Shown here piece after piece: positions 10,258-22,114 of a stretch of DNA of 64,000 nt (its first letter is position 1; every line of letters begins with the position of its first letter). Source of the DNA: Sipunculus nudus (lineage: Eukaryota; Annelida; Sipuncula; Golfingiida; Sipunculidae). Below the pieces are notes generated by a model, which was not told the DNA's origin, ran no database searches, and saw nothing but the letters and a program-made list of their open reading frames with translations. The stretch is from contig CM049313.1 in NCBI GenBank assembly GCA_026874595.1, forward strand, positions 67,202,659-67,266,658, read 5' to 3'. The position numbers were made by a program, and so were the translations under genes.

Positions 10258-12428
10258 GAGGAGAAAGATAAATTATATTTCAGACCGACGGTTCATCCAG
10301 TAGAGCTGCTTCCAATCTTGCAAAGCAAATGTTAAGAAGTCCAGTTGTACATCACGCTATGTTTCTATTTTCTGCCTCAGTTTGATATAGAATCTTTATT
10401 CATACATAGACAGTTTATATTAAACAAAAAGCATGTTATTTCATTTCAAAACTTTTGACTGAATGGCTTGCGGAATTTTTTTTTTCAAAAACGGGAACAA
10501 ACATGAGGTAAAAAAGAATGTCTGACGAACCATAAGTTTACTTTAACATAATATATTCCAAAGGTGGATATAAAGTAATAATAAAAAACAGGAAACCCTA
10601 GAGTACAAAAATATGAATAATTTATTTCAAATATATAATCAATTTAAATAAATTTACGAGTAAAACGTACGATATATAATATAAACATTAATATATACAT
10701 GTATATGGACGTAAAACTAAAATCCCCTGTAATAAACATTAATACACACAATGGTGGAAAATAATAATAAGAATACGAATAATTATGATAAAAACAATAA
10801 AAATAATACCAATAATGACTTAACTATTAAAGTGGCGTTATCAATAATGTACGAAGTAATGGTTTATTCGAGATCATTGGAATTAAAATGGCTGAGACGC
10901 TAACGAATGCTGCCCAGTACATATAGTGCAATCCTGTAATTGAGTCTTCAGTAAACATACGGTTCGACATGTCACCAATCGCTATGAACGGTCCACGTAG
11001 AGAAAGATGCCTTTCTTTGAGCCGCCTTCAATTAGGATCCTATAACTCAGGGCGGCGGGTTAGGACAGAAGGTTAAATTAGTTGTATTGTTGATGCATGC
11101 CCCCTTGACAACGTCCTCTTTTTTCACGGCTTAGCTGCCTGATTTGAGCCTAGCAATACATATTTTTATAGTTGTTTCATGTTGATTAGATGAAAAAACT
11201 CATGCATGATGTCTGCATTTTCATTAACAGGGGTCGAAACAACGCCTTTTCGCTTGTCTCAGACTGGCAAACACTTCCACGGAAAGGCATTTTTCATTTT
11301 GTACCAATCCGTTAGAAGGTTAAACCCCTAGATGATTTGCACACTATTTGCTTAAAAGTATCAACAAACATGGCACAAAAACGGATTATTTTAGAGGTGG
11401 TCCTCACCGACTCCACATATTTCCTATATTTTCCTAAAAAAATATATTCTATAATTTCATATATTTTCTGGCATTTAGGTCTCATCTCCTGTATGTTCCT
11501 GCTCTCTTTTCACTGCACAATCATGTTTCTGATTTAAAACATTCGGTTCTTTTTGTATGCAAGTGTGCATGTAGGATGGCATGTTAGATTGCAGAATAGG
11601 TTTACACCGAGTGAAGTGTGATATGATGAAATAATACATATTGCTGCGGAAAGACAAACCTGTATTAATGCCTTTCCGTTAGGGGAATGAAATTTTCAAT
11701 GTATAAATAAGCTGTATTACATTCTCACTTAATATATATATAAAGAGGAGATACAGAAATTATTGTTCAGCACCATGAATATTGTATACTTACATTAATT
11801 TGACGTCCCTCAGTTGAGTTAAAAAATCGCTATAGTGGTCGCTCATCATAATGAGCTCGTTTTCTATTATCAATGAAAAATATTCGATATACTGTTTCCA
11901 TAATTACTTGCATATGAGACATGTTTACATGGTCCGTATTTTGAATGTTTTATACAACTAAATTAGTAGATAAGAAACTATACTAATTACTTATTTTAAT
12001 CAGTAAGATTACACCAGTGGAGGTCAACGATGTGGAGTTTGATTTAATAAACCTAAAATACTTAACTTTTTCATCAATTACAATCATGCTTGTGCCATAC
12101 CAAAAACTGCATAATGTCTGTCTGAGGTTCTCCTGTATTTGATTTCATTAATTATTTTCTCAGTCATGACAAAATCATTATTAAATTTTCATGCAAAAGC
12201 CTCTTCACGTCAGGGTGTACGACGAGTTACGAAATATATGACCGACAGGTGGATGAAGCCATGAAATGTCGTAAAGAATGTCGTACGACTAGTCACTTTC
12301 GTTACGTAGGAGAAAATCGGTCGTTAGCAGATATATCTAAATTGGCCGTTGGTAGCCTTACATAAATATTCGTAAATTGTCTTGGACCAATGGCAGATTA
12401 TTGCAGCAGTTTACGAAGATCTGAAACA
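10258..12428. other. AT-rich spacer, no gene seen
   Basis: Poly-A/T and poly-purine stretches and scattered short open frames. No splice-bounded exon, RNA gene or repeat was recognised. CGTACGAC-type short palindromes lie near 12220-12300. Confidence 0.5.
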
Positions 12429-12725
12429 CTACGTTTGTCGGCATTAGAAAGTATCAGGTCGCTCTTTGTCATGTTACGTTTGGCGGCATCATAACGTATC
12501 AGGTCGATCTTTGTCGTGTTACGTTTGTGGGCATCAGAACATATCAGGTCGATCTTTGTCGTGAAACGTTTGCCGGTATCGGAACACATCGGGTCGATCT
12601 TTGTTGAGTAACGTTTGTTGGCTTTATAACATATCAGGTCGATTTTTGTCGAGTCATTTTTTTCGGCATCATAACATATCAGGTCGGTCTTTGTCGAGTT
12701 ACGTTTGTCGGCTTCATAGCATAGA
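12429..12725. repeat. 45-bp tandem repeat, about 6.5 copies
   Basis: Units follow ACGTTTGTCGGCATCATAAC then ATATCAGGTCGATCTTTGTCG. Read on the minus strand, one frame is open across the whole array (about 12725 to 12398), because 45 is a multiple of three, and gives a 15-residue repeat containing TKIDLI. Unit-to-unit changes include non-synonymous ones. No protein family is recognised and there is no supporting start or splice signal. Confidence 0.8.
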
Positions 12726-13124
12726 ACTTAGAAAGGCTCTGTAAAAGAACACTTTGAGTGTTCCCTGTTTGTTTGAAGAACCCTGTACTCGTGGTTCAAG
12801 GTAGAATATTGAAAGGTATCCCCCAGAGTCAATCGAGAAGAACCTTTTGGGTTTTACCTCGAACCATTTTTCTTTTAGTGTAAGACAAGTGGCATCAAGT
12901 TTCACGGCATGTCCAAGTTGTTAACTTGTAGTCGTGCTACACCCGTGCCATCGTGTAATAAGTGTGACTGCAACTGTCTTTCTCACAAATTGCAAGCTGT
13001 TGGAACGAGAGACTATTTTCTTTCGTCTAGCATGTAAACGCAGCTGAGGGGTGACTGAGACTGAAGATTTTCGAGTTTACGTTCTTATTGAAGAAATCTA
13101 AATTAATTCCATTACTATGGTTTT
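12726..13124. other. Spacer with GAACC-rich motif
   Basis: Contains GAAGAACCCTGT and GAAGAACCTTTTGGG near 12775-12850, resembling short inverted-repeat MITE motifs. No second terminus could be defined. No gene seen. Confidence 0.35.
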
Positions 13125-13312
13125 GATAATAACAACGGAGAATTTATTAAGCGGAAGAGATGGAAGAGTTTCACGAGTATCAGAAGTACTATTTTACGAA
13201 ACTGTGATCATTTATATACGCATAACGACTGCAAAATCTGTCAAATTTACGACCTTTTGAAAACTGTACATATCACAAAATTTCATTAAAAAAATCCAAT
13301 CAGCAAAAAAAA
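13125..13312 (+). repeat. Local direct repeat, left copy
   Basis: About 188 bp repeated at 13651-13838, with shared AAGAGATGGAAGAGTTT, ATTTTACGAAACTGT and AAATTTCATTAAAAAA blocks. Diverged but colinear. Confidence 0.7.
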
Positions 13313-13650
13313 GCTACTGCTGCTGCTTCTTCATATATTATTTCTACTGATCTTTGGCTGGCCCGGGTCACGGTCTCCTTATTCTTAATCGACAATGGCT
13401 GCCTGTTGACCTCTTTCGGTGCAGTTCCTGTCTCTTTTTATTTAAGTGGATACGGGTCGGATGCTTAACCGAATCTTCATCACTGGTAGACAAAGTGGAG
13501 GAACGCCAAGTGGATTCGGCCTCATGGAGGTCCTTCGTATTTGAATGTCAGGGACTGTATCTTTACAGACTTGTGTCCATAAATGACCAAATTAATGTGT
13601 ATTCTTGTACTTTTTATCATTCAAGAAATAAAGACATTTTCAGTATTATG
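13313..13650. other. Insert between local direct repeats
   Basis: A 338-bp segment richer in GC than its surroundings, ending in AAGAAATAAAGAC, which contains a polyadenylation-like AATAAA. The open frame across it (from 13354) runs on into the right repeat and has no recognisable domain. It could be a retroposed 3' end or just part of a duplicated unit. Confidence 0.35.
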
Positions 13651-13838
13651 GTGTTAATAATAGCGAGAAACAACGGAGGGATTATTAAGCGAAAGAGATG
13701 GAAGAGTTTTACAAGTATCAGAATTACAATTTTACGAAACTGTAATCATTGATATACGCATAACACGGGCAACATCTGTCTTATGTACTGCCTTTTGAAA
13801 ACTGTGCATATCGCAAAATTTCATTAAAAAATCCAATC
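13651..13838 (+). repeat. Local direct repeat, right copy
   Basis: Partner of 13125-13312. Confidence 0.7.
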
Positions 13839-14394
13839 GGCAAATTTGAAAGATGTTGCATTAATATAGTAAAACATCTCATGACATCACAATTACAATA
13901 TGAATATATAGTTGTCTCTCTGTAAAACAAAAGCAAATTTTTTTTGGCTCCTAATTAAAGATGAAATGTTGAGAAAAATGCAATTTCAGCATTAAAAGGA
14001 GACCTACCTACACATCCCTGCATCAATGCTGGTGGCTGTAGAAGAGAAAAATATCTACCAGCAGCTCGCTCTTAGAGGACTTATACATGTATATCTGATT
14101 TCAAAGCTTATTGCCGAATAGCTGATTCCAATGCTCTTATTTATTGCTGAAAGCTGGTTTATATTACTCAGTTACACCTCAGTTGATTGAATACACATTT
14201 TTTCTTTTAAAAAAATAACAGAGAGAGTTTATTCTGAGAAAACTGGTTGTGTATTATGTTCGTGGGTTAGTTCGAGATACACTCATGCAGCGTTGGTAAT
14301 GTAGGCGTCCTAGCTCCATTCCTTTCTTATACGTGAACATTTTAATTAAATTAGTAGGCAAGACATTGCTGTTGTGACCAAATAAAATGATAAA
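13839..14394. other. AT-rich spacer, no gene seen
   Basis: Nothing recognised. Confidence 0.5.
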
Positions 14395-14580
14395 AATGAT
14401 TAAAATGCTACTGCTACTGCTTCTACATATATTATTTCTACTATTTTAACAACTACTACTACTACTTCTACTACAATAACATATACAGTTATTATCCTCT
14501 TATTACTACTACTATTTCTACGAATTTTTCTACTATAAATACTTCTACTAATGATAGTAATTATTATTACTAACAGCTAG
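14395..14580. repeat. Degenerate (CTA)n trinucleotide tract
   Basis: Long run of ACT/CTA trinucleotides with interruptions. A shorter relative is near 13313-13355. Confidence 0.8.
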
Positions 14581-14599
14581 GTGAATATTGCCATAAGCA

Positions 14600-15418
14600 T
14601 TCTGAAACATAATAATTTATTCTTAGAACCATCCTAACATTACAATACACTAAATCAATGCAATTACACAGTATAACAGCGGTACAACAGTAAATCATTA
14701 CAATACACAGTATAACAACAGTACAACAGTAAATCAATACAATTACACAGTATAACAACAGTACTACAGCAAATCAATACAATACACAGTAAAAGAAAAT
14801 AAAGTGTTCAGTACCTGGATACCATCACTGTCACAGCGAAAACAAGTCCTTTAAAACGTATAATCCAGATAAACAGTTCACATAAATCTTCTCAGAGAAT
14901 AATAGTCCAGTTTGATCACAAAATCAATCTGCTGTAATCCAAAAGTGAAATTCTGGTAGTGATCCTTAAGGCAAAATGAAGACTATATAAAATCCGTTAC
15001 AAAATTTGAAGAAGAACTGCTGCAATTTTTGGAAAGGTCCACAAACTGCCTCCGACTCTTCTGTGTCCGCTGGAATATATCTCTCTCCTCTCCCCCCCCC
15101 CCCGGCGCTAAAACACAGCCCCTATTTATAACTTTTCATCCGAAAATACCTCTATTTCAGGAACAATCGAAATAACTCAACAATACATAATACACACGCC
15201 CAAAGAACATTACAAGACACGCGCTCATAGAGCGCGACCAGCCCAGAAAGTTCCAGATTAGCATGAGCGCTGTGTTTCTACACGTCAGACCCAACAAGTG
15301 GGCCGGCCAAGCCCGGCCAGCCGATGCTGCCATAGCGACGAGCTATGCGTGCCACACGAACTAAATGTTAACAACACATGGAGCACCCCTGCGCAGAATA
15401 AAACAGACATCTGTAACA
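14600..15418 (-). mobile_element. LTR copy 2, 3'-truncated
   Basis: Reverse-strand relative of 8406-9262. It starts (minus strand) at TGTTACAGATGTC (15418), carries the TATA box at 15121-15132 and the downstream region, and stops near 14600 within the stretch matching ATAATAAATTAT, so the U5-like end is missing. An internal minisatellite (14640-14790, units around CAATACACAGTATAACAACA) is expanded compared with copy 1. A C12 run at 15092-15103 lies beside the promoter. Confidence 0.6.
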
Positions 15419-18404
15419 ATAAGGACATTTGTCCCATTGCGAGAGCAATTATGCCGTTAGTTTAAGAATAATACTATCTTGGACTTGCATCCAGTGGAGG
15501 CTTCTTTACATGGAAGGTCTGATCACATATGGTGCTGTTTTAATGGGCACAACGACCATTGTTAATTAATCTTCAGCACTGCAGATACAGCACTATCCGT
15601 CTGGATACCACTACTAAGGCTTGAATTTAACATAAATTATTTTGCTGTCTTTCTTATCGACATTTCAAATCTTCTTCACTGATTATGAGTGTTACAACCT
15701 TTTATATAACATAAAGACACACGTTTATACAAAAAAAATATAATTAGAGTAACTGTATCTTGATCAGACTTTACTTAAACTCTTCATATCATAGATCCTC
15801 ATCTTTCTTCAAATTTGATAAAAATACACTAAAAATATGTTAGGCAATGGCCGCCCATGAATATAGAAAGACGGCAGAAGCGCAGAAGCGGCTGAGTGTG
15901 TCAATGGAGGGAGGTCTACCGCCATTCATAAGGTGGAAATATTTTAAAGAAATTTATTGAATATGGAGGATTCTGTTTTGTGTGTATTATATTATGTTCT
16001 GTGAGAGATTTGTGAGTTAATAGTAAGCAAAATTAGGTTTACTGAAGGTTTACTTATAATAATCAGAGGTGATCATTCTGGTTGTTACCAGGGTTATAAC
16101 TTCCTGTAGCTCTAAAATGAAAAAAATTGACATAATTAAATAAATGACACGTATAAAAAAGTAATATTAAAATAAGTCAGTCAGTCAGTCTCTCTCTTTC
16201 TCTTTTTGCGCGAGCATAGAAGGGTCATCAACTGTAGCCCATTGGCCAGGAACGGTCACCGTGCACCCCCTCTGGTGTTTTATGACATAGCTATTTTTAA
16301 GATCCCCAAGTGTGTCCGATTAATGAATTAACAATTAACATTTATTATTTTGGGTTACACTACACCTTATTACCATTTAAGGACAACCGCTTTATTCCGC
16401 ACGGCACCCGAGGACAGATAGCCTTGATAAGGGAGTATGGGTTAGTAAATGCTTATAACTCGCTTAATATTTCATATATATATATATATACTTGAAATAA
16501 ACTGTATTGTATTTGCAAATAGTAGGGAAAAGTCACTGATAAAAAAAAAATCATTAGATGTGTTATATGTTTCAGCTGATTTAGCAATAAATTACTATAC
16601 TGATACAATAACCAGAAAGAATATTCAATTTAAGAGTTGTCTTTTTTTATTATTAATTCAACAGAATTTACATATCACTACATAAACAAAGCAACATATC
16701 CACAAACATTATGTACCTGTACAATTACATATGACTAAACACATACAAGAAGAGGCAAAAAATATCTTTAAATGGTACCCAAACTAACAAACTGAAGTAT
16801 ATAGAACTCCCAAACCTATACACATATGTGCACATATACACATATACATACAAACATGTATATATATATACACATATATATACACAAACACATGCAGATA
16901 CAGATGTACACAAATATGTAAACATATGCATTTTATCCAGTTAATCTAATTGCAAATTATTCCACGTTTTGTCATGTATGTCTTTCTTTCCTCTGATGAT
17001 TGAAGTATTTTCTTTAATAAGGTATTATGAATAGGGTATTATAGTCCGCTCCAGTGTGTTGGAAAGAATTGTTTCAAGGCACAAATATGTATTCTTTGGT
17101 AATAACTTGACGGAATCGGTAATATGAAGTTTCCTTGTTAATGTAAAACAAATTGATTTTTAACTCTCACAGTTTACACGTGTAGTCCCGGCCGTCGAAT
17201 TCTCTACAGGTGTAAAATGCAAATCATGCATTGATCATTACTTTCTGATGTGCACCTCTGGTAGTGTGTACATGTAGGTCTAGATTTCCTTTATTTTCGC
17301 GCATTCTTAGTTATATCTGTTGCCATTAGAATTACATGCACTTATTGATGGAGATCATCTAAAACAACAGCGTAGTCGTTTGACATAAAGTTATATATTC
17401 ATTTGATTTATGCAATTGCCAAATAGCAATTCTGAAGCCAAAATTCACTAATTTCCAGGTTATATGAGCATGTAATGCCTAAAGAAAACTTTTATTTCAA
17501 ATTTTTCTTTGAGTAATGAGTACTGTCAACAACAAGTAAGTAATTTGTTTAGTATATTAGTAAGTAATATTCCCATATTTCGTGATGGAAATAAATAGAT
17601 GTGCTTAAACTTTTTATGTGTCATTATTTTTAACATGATAAATAATTATTAATAGTATTAATATTAATAGCTCCCAAATAATATAGAAAACACTCATAAA
17701 TGTAATACAATTAAATTTCGCAAAACGTATTGAATACGCTACCTCATATTGTGATATATTGCAATACAAAATTTGTGACGATCCTTAGCCCTAGTAAATA
17801 TACGTAAATAAAAATGAAGATATAATGTTTAAAGGGGGGGGGGGGGGTAATCAAGGGACAGAATGAAACTGATTTTAAGTTACCTCTATGGGTAATCGTT
17901 CGACATAACGCGAGACGGGGGGGGGGGGGGGTTGAAAAATCGCTTCATCGGTTGACATTCGTATTTTCTTTTTCAATTTCTAGACTAATAAAGATGACCG
18001 TCAAGTCAGGGATGTCCGTGTGTCATGGTTTAAGTCAATCCCTATTTTACCATAGAATATGCGTTGAGTTTACGTAGCTAGGTTAACAGTTTCGGACGCA
18101 GAAGAGGGGAGTTTCGATGACACCGGCTTCAGACTTCCCCAGTAACACCGCTATCAGAAAACTGAGGTTAAGGATAAAATCGATTTCAGATTTAACTCAA
18201 AATTGATTTCATCCTTCAGCCTACGATTTCACAAATTGTAAAATATTTTTATTAATATTAATTATTTATTTATTTTTTAATATTAAATTTAAATTAACTG
18301 ACGATAAAAACAACAGTAACAAGGCCACATGTGCTAATAAATGTATAAATAATAATTAAACCGGTTAATATTATGTGGCTATTTCTTTTCCTGAATCAAA
18401 TCTT
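15419..18404. other. AT-rich spacer with microsatellites and G runs
   Basis: No gene seen. Holds (TA)n near 16473-16490, a mixed CA/TA tract at 16800-16925, a G14 run at 17834-17847 and a G15 run at 17917-17931. A 36-codon frame starting at 15849 has no supporting features. Confidence 0.5.
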
Positions 18405-18830
18405 GTCTGGTGTTTGGTGTGAAGGAACCTAATATCAACAGATCACGTAGTCGTGACGAACATAAATTTTGTGATGGAGAAAAAAAATCAGATTCTGTAA
18501 CACTAGGCAGCGTGAAATGTCAAGGGGAAGAATAAAGAAGTGTTTTTTTTTTCTTAACAAATAATTATAATTTTATTCTTAAAACAATCCTAACATTACA
18601 ATACACTAAATCGATACAATTACACAGTATAACAGCAGTATAACAACAAATCAATACAATCACACAGTAAAATAAACAAAGTGCACAGTACCTGGATACC
18701 ACCATTGTCACAGCGAGAGGTACTTTAAAATGTATAAGCCGGATGAAAAGTTCACACAAATTCTCTCGGAGAATAACAGTCCAGTGTAAAGCTCTTGTAA
18801 CAATCCTGAAAGTAAAGTGAAGATCAAATA
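18405..18830 (-). mobile_element. LTR copy 3, 3' half on minus strand
   Basis: Matches the downstream half and terminal part of 8406-9262 in reverse, including the ATTACAATACACTAAATC tract and the AATCAGATTCTGTAACACT block. Its outer end is mutated (GTGTGAAGGAACC where TGTTACGGAACC is expected). Confidence 0.6.
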
Positions 18831-18831
18831 A

Positions 18832-18957
18832 TTAGTTATTTGTTAACAAAAAAACACTGGCTTCTTTATTCATTCCCCTAGACATTTCACGCTGCCAAGT
18901 GTTACAGAATCTGATTTTTTTATCTCCTAGTTGATATTAGGTTCCGTAACAATATAT
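18832..18957 (+). mobile_element. LTR 3'-end fragment on plus strand, foldback partner
   Basis: Matches the last ~125 bp of 8406-9262 (TTGTTAACAAAAAAACACTG through GGTTCCGTAACAATA). It faces the minus-strand copy ending at 18405, so the two form an inverted repeat with arms of about 130 bp. Confidence 0.65.
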
Positions 18958-19552
18958 AAACTCGTTACACTTCCATGACCTAAAAATTAACCCAATATTT
19001 CAGATAAAACCAGCTTCATACTACAAAGTATATGGCTTCGCTAGCAAAGACCTTGATCGCACGAGCCACTCTGGTCCCTGTTTATGAATAATGAATAAGA
19101 CAAAGAACCAATCAAATGACCCGTGTATACTTATTTTACGCGGACGTCTGATGCGATGTTTTGATCAAACGTTTAGGATAGCCGGGAAGGTATCGAAAAT
19201 CTGACAAATTAAATCAGCCGGAGCCGTTTCTGTGACATGTGTTCAGACGGCGTGTGAGCCGTTTCCTTTTTCTCATTTATACGTTGGATTTGACTGACAA
19301 TTATGATTTCAGTCCGATTTGCAGTCTTATTTATTATCCTGAAAATAGATACCATAGAGGGGCACGGAATCAAGTTCTGTGAATGTAGCCACTGGCTTGG
19401 TGGTATGAAGAGGAGGAAAAAACACAGTAAATGAATTGTACCTGAATGCAGGTCTTCTCTTTTAATACCTTAAAATAAAAAAAAAATACAATACGTATGG
19501 AATTGTTGTTCTGTAGGAACCCGCCCACTGCCTCACATAAAGAACATCCTGG
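18958..19552. other. Spacer, no gene seen
   Basis: Nothing recognised. Confidence 0.5.
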
Positions 19553-19675
19553 TATAACAATATATCTTTGTGAACCAACATTTACATTACATTATATAAG
19601 CAAGACCGGAGACCGACAAACACAATGGATGTCAGTTCGAAGGAGGTTTGAGTAAGAAATGTAGCTGAAAATAAG
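19553..19675 (+). repeat. Local duplicate, left copy
   Basis: Shares TCTTTGTGAACCAACATTTA, ACATTATATAA and AACACAATGGATGTCA blocks with 20130-20238. Confidence 0.5.
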
Positions 19676-20129
19676 ACAGTAGCTGAAACATTTGCCGTAA
19701 CAAAGAGGGCATTCCATAATCAGGCCAAGTCAATTTACTACCTGGCTTAGTGTATTCCTTGATAATGCGACTTGATTAATAAATCTGTATACCTTTTTAT
19801 TACGAATCATATATTATTAGGTATTGTGGCAACAAACCACCCCCAGAAACAAAAACAGAGAAACACACATCCATTGGCAGAAAGTGCGGCAAACAAACTT
19901 TAAGAAAAATATATTTCCCGTAAAACTTCAGTGGCGTATGAAATAACCCGATTTTGTAGGTAAAACACAGCAAAACTATTTTCCCCTGACCTGCAGGACC
20001 TGGCTTTTAAAATATCAAGATGATAAAAAGATACAATGCTCGACCTGGAATATTTTATTTTCATTTCCTGCTGCTGATATTTTGTATCAGCAATCCACTG
20101 ACTATACAAAATATACCCGCTCGATCAAC

Positions 20130-20238
20130 ACTAAGTCTTTGTGATTCAACGTTTACATTACCTTATATAAACAGGACCGCTGAAACACAATGGATGTCAT
20201 GTTCGAATTAGGTTTTTAGTAAGACGTATGTGGCTGAT
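20130..20238 (+). repeat. Local duplicate, right copy
   Basis: Diverged partner of 19553-19675 about 575 bp downstream. The family and function are unknown. Confidence 0.5.
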
Positions 20239-21552
20239 ACCGCCTGAAAAAACATTACCAATCCTGCATGGTAATTTTATGACCAGGTCTCATATAATGA
20301 AGTTACTATTTTTTAAATCAATTTGCAATAACTGAGACCAAGCAGTCATGGATTTTATTGTTTGGGAAGCTATTATTCCACTCTTAAATAAAGGTAACAT
20401 TTCATTTCTATATTTTAGCAAACTGTATGTATGGTTCCCCTATAGTCTGTGGTTACAAAACGGTTAAAACCTTACTGGGTAATATTCCAAATGAGTCCTA
20501 GGATTTAGTTTTATTATCAGTTATGACAGTCAATTGTTAATTATTTTTTTATTCATTGCAAATAAGATATCAGTTTTGTATATAGAGCTACCTATTGCAA
20601 TAATGAATGATGAAAAATATTTTTAAAATAACAACATAATTAAAAAAAAGGTTTTGTTATAATTTTGCGTGCTTTTATTTTATATTTAATTCATTGATTC
20701 ATTATTTTTTATATTATCATTGTTATTATTTTGTTTTTACTTTTATAATGTTTTTATTAATATTAATTTCATTTTGTCTGTTAAACTCACTGCAATGGTA
20801 ATATTCTGTTATTTTTAATGATGATTGTTTAGTGAAATTGCTTATTTTTTTGCGCTCGGCTGTTCTGTGTTCTGGTAATTTTGTTTTATGAAATGTTCGG
20901 TTTAACGTCCATGACGCCCTTGGGTGACGCGATCAATAACATTAAAGTATAATAAGTATATAAAACATTTATATACCAGTGCACGTTGCATTGGATTTCC
21001 TTTTGGTGCTTTCAGGTGGTTTAATATTCAAAGTCGCCCCTTGACTTATACAACTTTTATTTTTTTTTCGTGTTAAATTGTGAACGGCCCTAAAGTTAAA
21101 TAAATATTTATATTAGGCCAAAAAAGGTTATGGTTCTCAGGCAATTTTTATTCAGAAATCAGTGCAGGCGGGTGTTTTTTTTCTCATTTGTTTGTATGTT
21201 TTGATAAACATGTCATATGATCAGATATGATAGCGTAATAAAACATATTTTTTCTTAAACAGGTATGGGCATTACATAAAAAAGGATATCTTATCAATAA
21301 TGTATATTTATCTTCTTGAAAGATGAAAATCAAAATCAAAATTTGTTAAACAGGGGTTAAAGCCAGGCCGTCGGTGCCTTAGAACCATATCATTTTTGTC
21401 CTTATCTGACGGTGTTAGTTCATTTAAGCTGAATACATACTTTTCAGGGCAAAGCCGTCGCCGCGCACGAAACAACAATCATCAGTTAAGCTGAACTGTA
21501 TGTAAAATGTATTATGGCTTTGTGTCAGTAAACAGAGTCCATGTGTGCCTTT
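20239..21552. other. AT-rich spacer with a fragment shared with the right edge
   Basis: No gene seen. The stretch 21115-21250 (AGGCCAAAAAAGGTTATGG, ATTTTTATTCAGAAATCAG and following) resembles parts of the repeat units at 62470-62600 and 63690-63830, so it is probably a partial copy of that family. Confidence 0.4.
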
Positions 21553-21805
21553 TTACCAGGGGCGTAACAAAGGAGGTGCCGCAGGGGCCATGGCTCCCAT
21601 CCGCCTTTACATGAAATATCAAGGATAAACTCTCCAGACTTTATTAAAATTATTGTTGGAAATTATTTCCAGAAAATGCAATTATTAGTCAAAGCTATTA
21701 TTTCAATTTCATCTGCACCAAAGACACTAGAGATGACTAATTAGTTGATTGTAATAACTAACTTTTATGTCACCTATTTTCTACTTTGATTTATGCTGTG
21801 ACACC
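21553..21805. other. Possible truncated MITE beside the LINE
   Basis: Begins CCAGGGGCGTAACAAAGGAGG, like the head at 599, but no matching right terminus is visible. Confidence 0.25.
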
Positions 21806-22114
21806 TTATTTATTTATTTTTATTTATATACATTATTTTACGAGGGTATCATACAAACCCATTAAGTTCCAAGGCACTAATCTCACTTGGGGCCCTCGAG
21901 AATTATTACAAATAACATTTTCTACATACATAGGTAAATACATATAAAATCTCAATATGTAAATCAGAAACTGATTCAAACAGAAATACATAATGATGAC
22001 CAACTGTCTAAGAACATGGAATGATAAAGTCGACGATTATACATTATACGATAAAATTGAGCATATATCAAGATAACTAAAATACATGGTATGGTAGCTC
22101 AAAAATAAAATATT

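Noticed and set aside
13354-13752. 132-codon plus-strand frame
   Set aside because: It runs from a unique insert into a non-coding direct repeat whose other copy does not keep the frame.
15849-15959. 36-codon frame starting MAAHEYRK
   Set aside because: Too short, with no splice or promoter support and no recognisable family.
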